64,000 nt of DNA from UBA5070 sp035352895 (GTDB lineage: Bacteria; Fibrobacterota; Fibrobacteria; UBA5070). The notes beneath the pieces are model-generated. The model saw nothing but the letters and a program-made list of their open reading frames with translations, ran no database searches and had not been told where the DNA came from. Position numbers and translations under genes: made by a program. Location of the stretch: positions 1-64,000 of the forward strand of contig DAOPYN010000007.1 of the NCBI GenBank assembly GCA_035352895.1, given 5' to 3'. Position 1 is the first letter of the stretch. Every line of letters begins with the position of its first letter. This document shows positions 63,001-64,000 of this stretch, piece by piece.

Positions 63001-63609
63001 TTCGGCGGGAACCATGCTGCGCATCTCGTCTTCGGTGAGCGGCAGGATCTTGTTGATCTCGTGCGACGTGCGGAAGCCGTCGAAGAAGTGCACGAACGGA
63101 ACGCGGGTCTCGAGCGTGGCCGCCTGCGAGATGAGCGCGAAGTCGTGGGCTTCCTGCACGCTGTTGGAGCAGAGCATCGCCCAGCCGGTCTGGCGCACGG
63201 CCATGACGTCCTGGTGATCGCCGTAGATCGAAAGTCCCTGGGCGGCCAACGCGCGGGCCGACACGTGGAACACCGTCGAGGTGAGCTCGCCGGCGATCTT
63301 GTACATGTTCGGGATCATCAGGAGCAGACCCTGCGAACATGTGAAGGTGGTGGTGAGGGATCCGGTCTGGAGAGAGCCGTGGACGGTGCCTGCAGCGCCA
63401 CCCTCGGACTGCAGTTCCATGACGAGCGGCACCGTGCCCCAGATGTTCGGCTTGTTCTGGGCCGACCATTGGTCGGAGAATTCACCCATCGGGGTCGACG
63501 GGGTGATCGGGTAGATGGCGATGACCTCGTTTGTCTTGTGCGCCACCATCGCCACCGCTTCGGTGGCATCCACGGTCAACATCTTCTTCGAACCGGCTTC
63601 GGAGGACAT
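60055..63609 (-). CDS. nifJ: Pyruvate:ferredoxin (flavodoxin) oxidoreductase, single-chain
   Basis: Oxidises pyruvate with CoA to acetyl-CoA, CO2 and reduced ferredoxin, or the reverse. The 1184-residue homodimer-type chain has all domains in order: YPITPSTPMGEFSDQW (alpha), a CoA/transketolase-like middle, the gamma domain (FYGVGSDGTVGANKN), two 4Fe-4S motifs (CIQCAKCALVCPH near residue 695, CTGCSLCVEACPA near 750), the third cluster Cys in GACAGCGETPYIK, and the ThDP site (GGDGWAYDIGYGGLDHV, NTGGQASKSTPTGAVAKFA). The start MSSEAGSKKMLTVD has AAAGGA upstream. Confidence 0.96.
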   Translation of the reverse strand: MSSEAGSKKMLTVDATEAVAMVAHKTNEVIAIYPITPSTPMGEFSDQWSAQNKPNIWGTVPLVMELQSEGGAAGTVHGSLQTGSLTTTFTCSQGLLLMIPNMYKIAGELTSTVFHVSARALAAQGLSIYGDHQDVMAVRQTGWAMLCSNSVQEAHDFALISQAATLETRVPFVHFFDGFRTSHEINKILPLTEDEMRSMVPAELVAEHRRRGLNPNNPFIRGTAQNPDVYFQGRESSNAIYTAVPGTVQKWMDKFAAMTGRAYKLYEYFGPADADRVVIAMGSSIETLQETAKALNAKGEKVGVLAVRLFRPFDAKAFVAAIPSSVKRISVLDRTKEPGSAGEPLFQDVVTAIADLGRKFECVVGGRYGLSSKEFTPAMAKGVFDDLKAASPKPRYTVGIKDDITNLSLDFDPSFDTEDPKSVRCLFYGVGSDGTVGANKNSIKIIGEETANHAQGYFFYDSKKSGGLTVSHLRFGPNPIKAPYLIERANFVACHAESFLEKVEMLKYAAPGAVFLLNTTIGKDEIWGKLPREVQEQIVSKKLKFYVIDAYHVARHTGMGNRTNTIMQTCFFAISGVLPKEEAIAQIKNSIKKTYLKKGEEVVKKNWVAVDQSLANLFEVSYPGSVTADHVRPAPVPASAPKFVQEVIGAMIAGNGDDLPTSALPVDGTYPVGTTAYEKRNFALEIPEWDPSICIQCAKCALVCPHAVIRVKVAKPEAMAAAPADFKHVPAKFFKEFPGHDFALQVSPEDCTGCSLCVEACPARDKSDSSRRAINMTPVHPILEREKANWNFFLDIPDMDRTLVNPNNVKNSQLFQPLFEFSGACAGCGETPYIKLVTQMFGDRMHVANATGCSSIYGGNLPTTPYTKNAAGRGPAWSNSLFEDNAEFGLGMRLSLDKQEEYAKELVKKFSDVLGDQLVTALLTADQKTEAGLAEQRKRVAILKEKIASDNSPAAKDLRQLADVLVRRSVWIFGGDGWAYDIGYGGLDHVLSTGRNVNVLVLDTEVYSNTGGQASKSTPTGAVAKFAANGKGFPKKDMGMIAMAYGYVYVARIAMGANDAHVVKVMQEAEAYDGPSLILAYSHCIAHGFAIEKGLEQQKLAVQTGHWPLYRYNPELALAGQNGFQLDSKEPSVDLEKYIYNETRYKMLIAQDKARAEMLLAQAKSSIAIKWAQLKHLAGQKETA

Positions 63610-63921
63610 TCCAGTGTTTCCTTTCCAATGATCTGGTAGACGAGAGAGGTGTTCAAATCTAAGATCCCGGAGTCCAAAATACAGGGAATTCAGACAAGCG
63701 GATCCCTTAGGCGCAATTGTGGATCCCTTGGTGGGGAAACGGAAACCCCAGACATTTGTTGCGCAAGTGGCTGATCTGTCTCCAATTGTCAACCCCGCCA
63801 CATGGACACCCTACTCTTGGCGGGTAATCAAGGTCGGCACACCCCTTGCCATCCATGGAACGAGGGAGAATTCCCGAGGAAGGGTCGCCCTGAACCGACC
63901 ACACCGACCAGGAGGATGGGC
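63610..63921. promoter_or_regulatory. Divergent regulatory gap between nifJ and the last gene
   Basis: This 312-bp stretch carries no convincing gene. It holds the nifJ promoter on one side and the promoter of the HMGL-type gene on the other. The only repeated element seen is GGATCCCTT at 63700-63708 and again at 63721-63729, a direct repeat with 21-bp periodicity. No clear -35/-10 pair could be assigned. Confidence 0.5.
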
Positions 63922-64000
63922 ATGCTGATCGATTCAACGCTGCGCGAGGGCATGCAGGCCATCGACGTCTATCTGGACGCGCGGGAACGCGTCGAGCTTG
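63922..64000 (+). CDS. N-terminus of an HMGL-like/isopropylmalate-homocitrate synthase family protein (cut by window end)
   Basis: The first 26 codons are visible: MLIDSTLREGMQAIDVYLDA and a few more. D-S-T-L-R-E-G is the metal/catalytic motif of the DRE-TIM family (isopropylmalate, homocitrate, citramalate and Re-citrate synthases), where T-L-R-D/E-G-x-Q is usual. AGGAGG lies 7 nt upstream, so the start is secure. The substrate cannot be told from this fragment. Beside nifJ and the C4-acid genes, a role at the acetyl-CoA/oxoacid branch is plausible. Confidence 0.75.
   Translation, partial: MLIDSTLREGMQAIDVYLDARERVEL

Noticed and set aside
1..64000. CRISPR arrays, tRNA/rRNA genes, insertion sequences, prophage or anti-phage islands
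   Set aside because: I found no regularly spaced repeats, no cloverleaf-like or rRNA-like segments, and no transposase, integrase or nuclease-helicase defence genes among the translated products.

Overview
The window is 64 kb of GC-rich (by eye roughly 60-65% GC), tightly packed chromosomal DNA from a diderm, fermentative bacterium. The gene content would fit Fibrobacterota or a related FCB-type lineage: a secreted GH9 glucanase, many lipoproteins with LGxC-type lipoboxes, a type IV pilin operon, and a pyruvate/C4-acid core made of PPDK, malate dehydrogenase, OadA/PycB-type carboxyltransferase, pyruvate:ferredoxin and 2-oxoglutarate:ferredoxin oxidoreductases. Taxonomy is an inference from content only. 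No rRNA, tRNA, CRISPR array, insertion sequence or prophage is visible. Neighbouring genes repeatedly share start/stop codons (ATGA, GTGA, TGATG), and two convergent pairs share a CTAG.

Layout. 1-8.7 kb (mostly minus): mdh; two overlapping membrane histidine-kinase genes, one without an ATPase domain; and a translationally coupled four-gene set encoding GH9 glucanase, GH57-like protein, STAS/coiled-coil membrane protein and lytic transglycosylase. 8.9-21.9 kb: PPDK with a lysine/alanine tail, a lipoprotein, a membrane-fused spermidine-synthase-like protein, panE with a small membrane gene, a hybrid histidine kinase with a lipoprotein, nth, then FliS-like/FliW/CsrA. 21.9-30.8 kb (minus): membrane protein, cobalamin-dependent metH behind a palindrome, a four-gene minor pilin operon whose last gene is interrupted at an 11-base homopolymer, and an ArsR-methyltransferase fusion. 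30.9-36.6 kb: DUF5683-type protein, LacI regulator, two small membrane proteins, two divergent GT4 glycosyltransferases and a DUF2334-type deacetylase. 36.8-39.8 kb: korAB with a strong terminator. 39.8-47 kb: secreted M6-type metalloprotease, a 1030-residue repeat lipoprotein with an AT-rich tail domain, a small coupled gene and a CE1-type esterase. 47.3-52.5 kb: ilvBH, an AI-2E family permease, a PpiC foldase lipoprotein and an SH3-like protein. 52.6-56.9 kb: tyrosine phosphatase with a radical SAM protein, ribD, pfkA and a lipoprotein. 56.9-64 kb: a small exported protein, oadA/pycB-like, a DHODH-like gene with nifJ, and the first codons of an HMGL/isopropylmalate-synthase family gene cut by the window edge.

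How it fits together. NifJ, KorAB, OadA-like, Mdh, PPDK and PfkA connect glycolysis to PEP, pyruvate, oxaloacetate, malate and 2-oxoglutarate through ferredoxin-linked steps, as expected for an anaerobe that makes C4 acids. GH9, the CE1 esterase, the M6 protease and the pili suggest a life on polymeric substrates. The most unusual points are the homopolymer-interrupted pilus gene, the histone-H1-like tail on PPDK, the split tandem kinases, the GH57-like protein that appears to lack its nucleophile, and the compositionally foreign C-terminus of the repeat lipoprotein.
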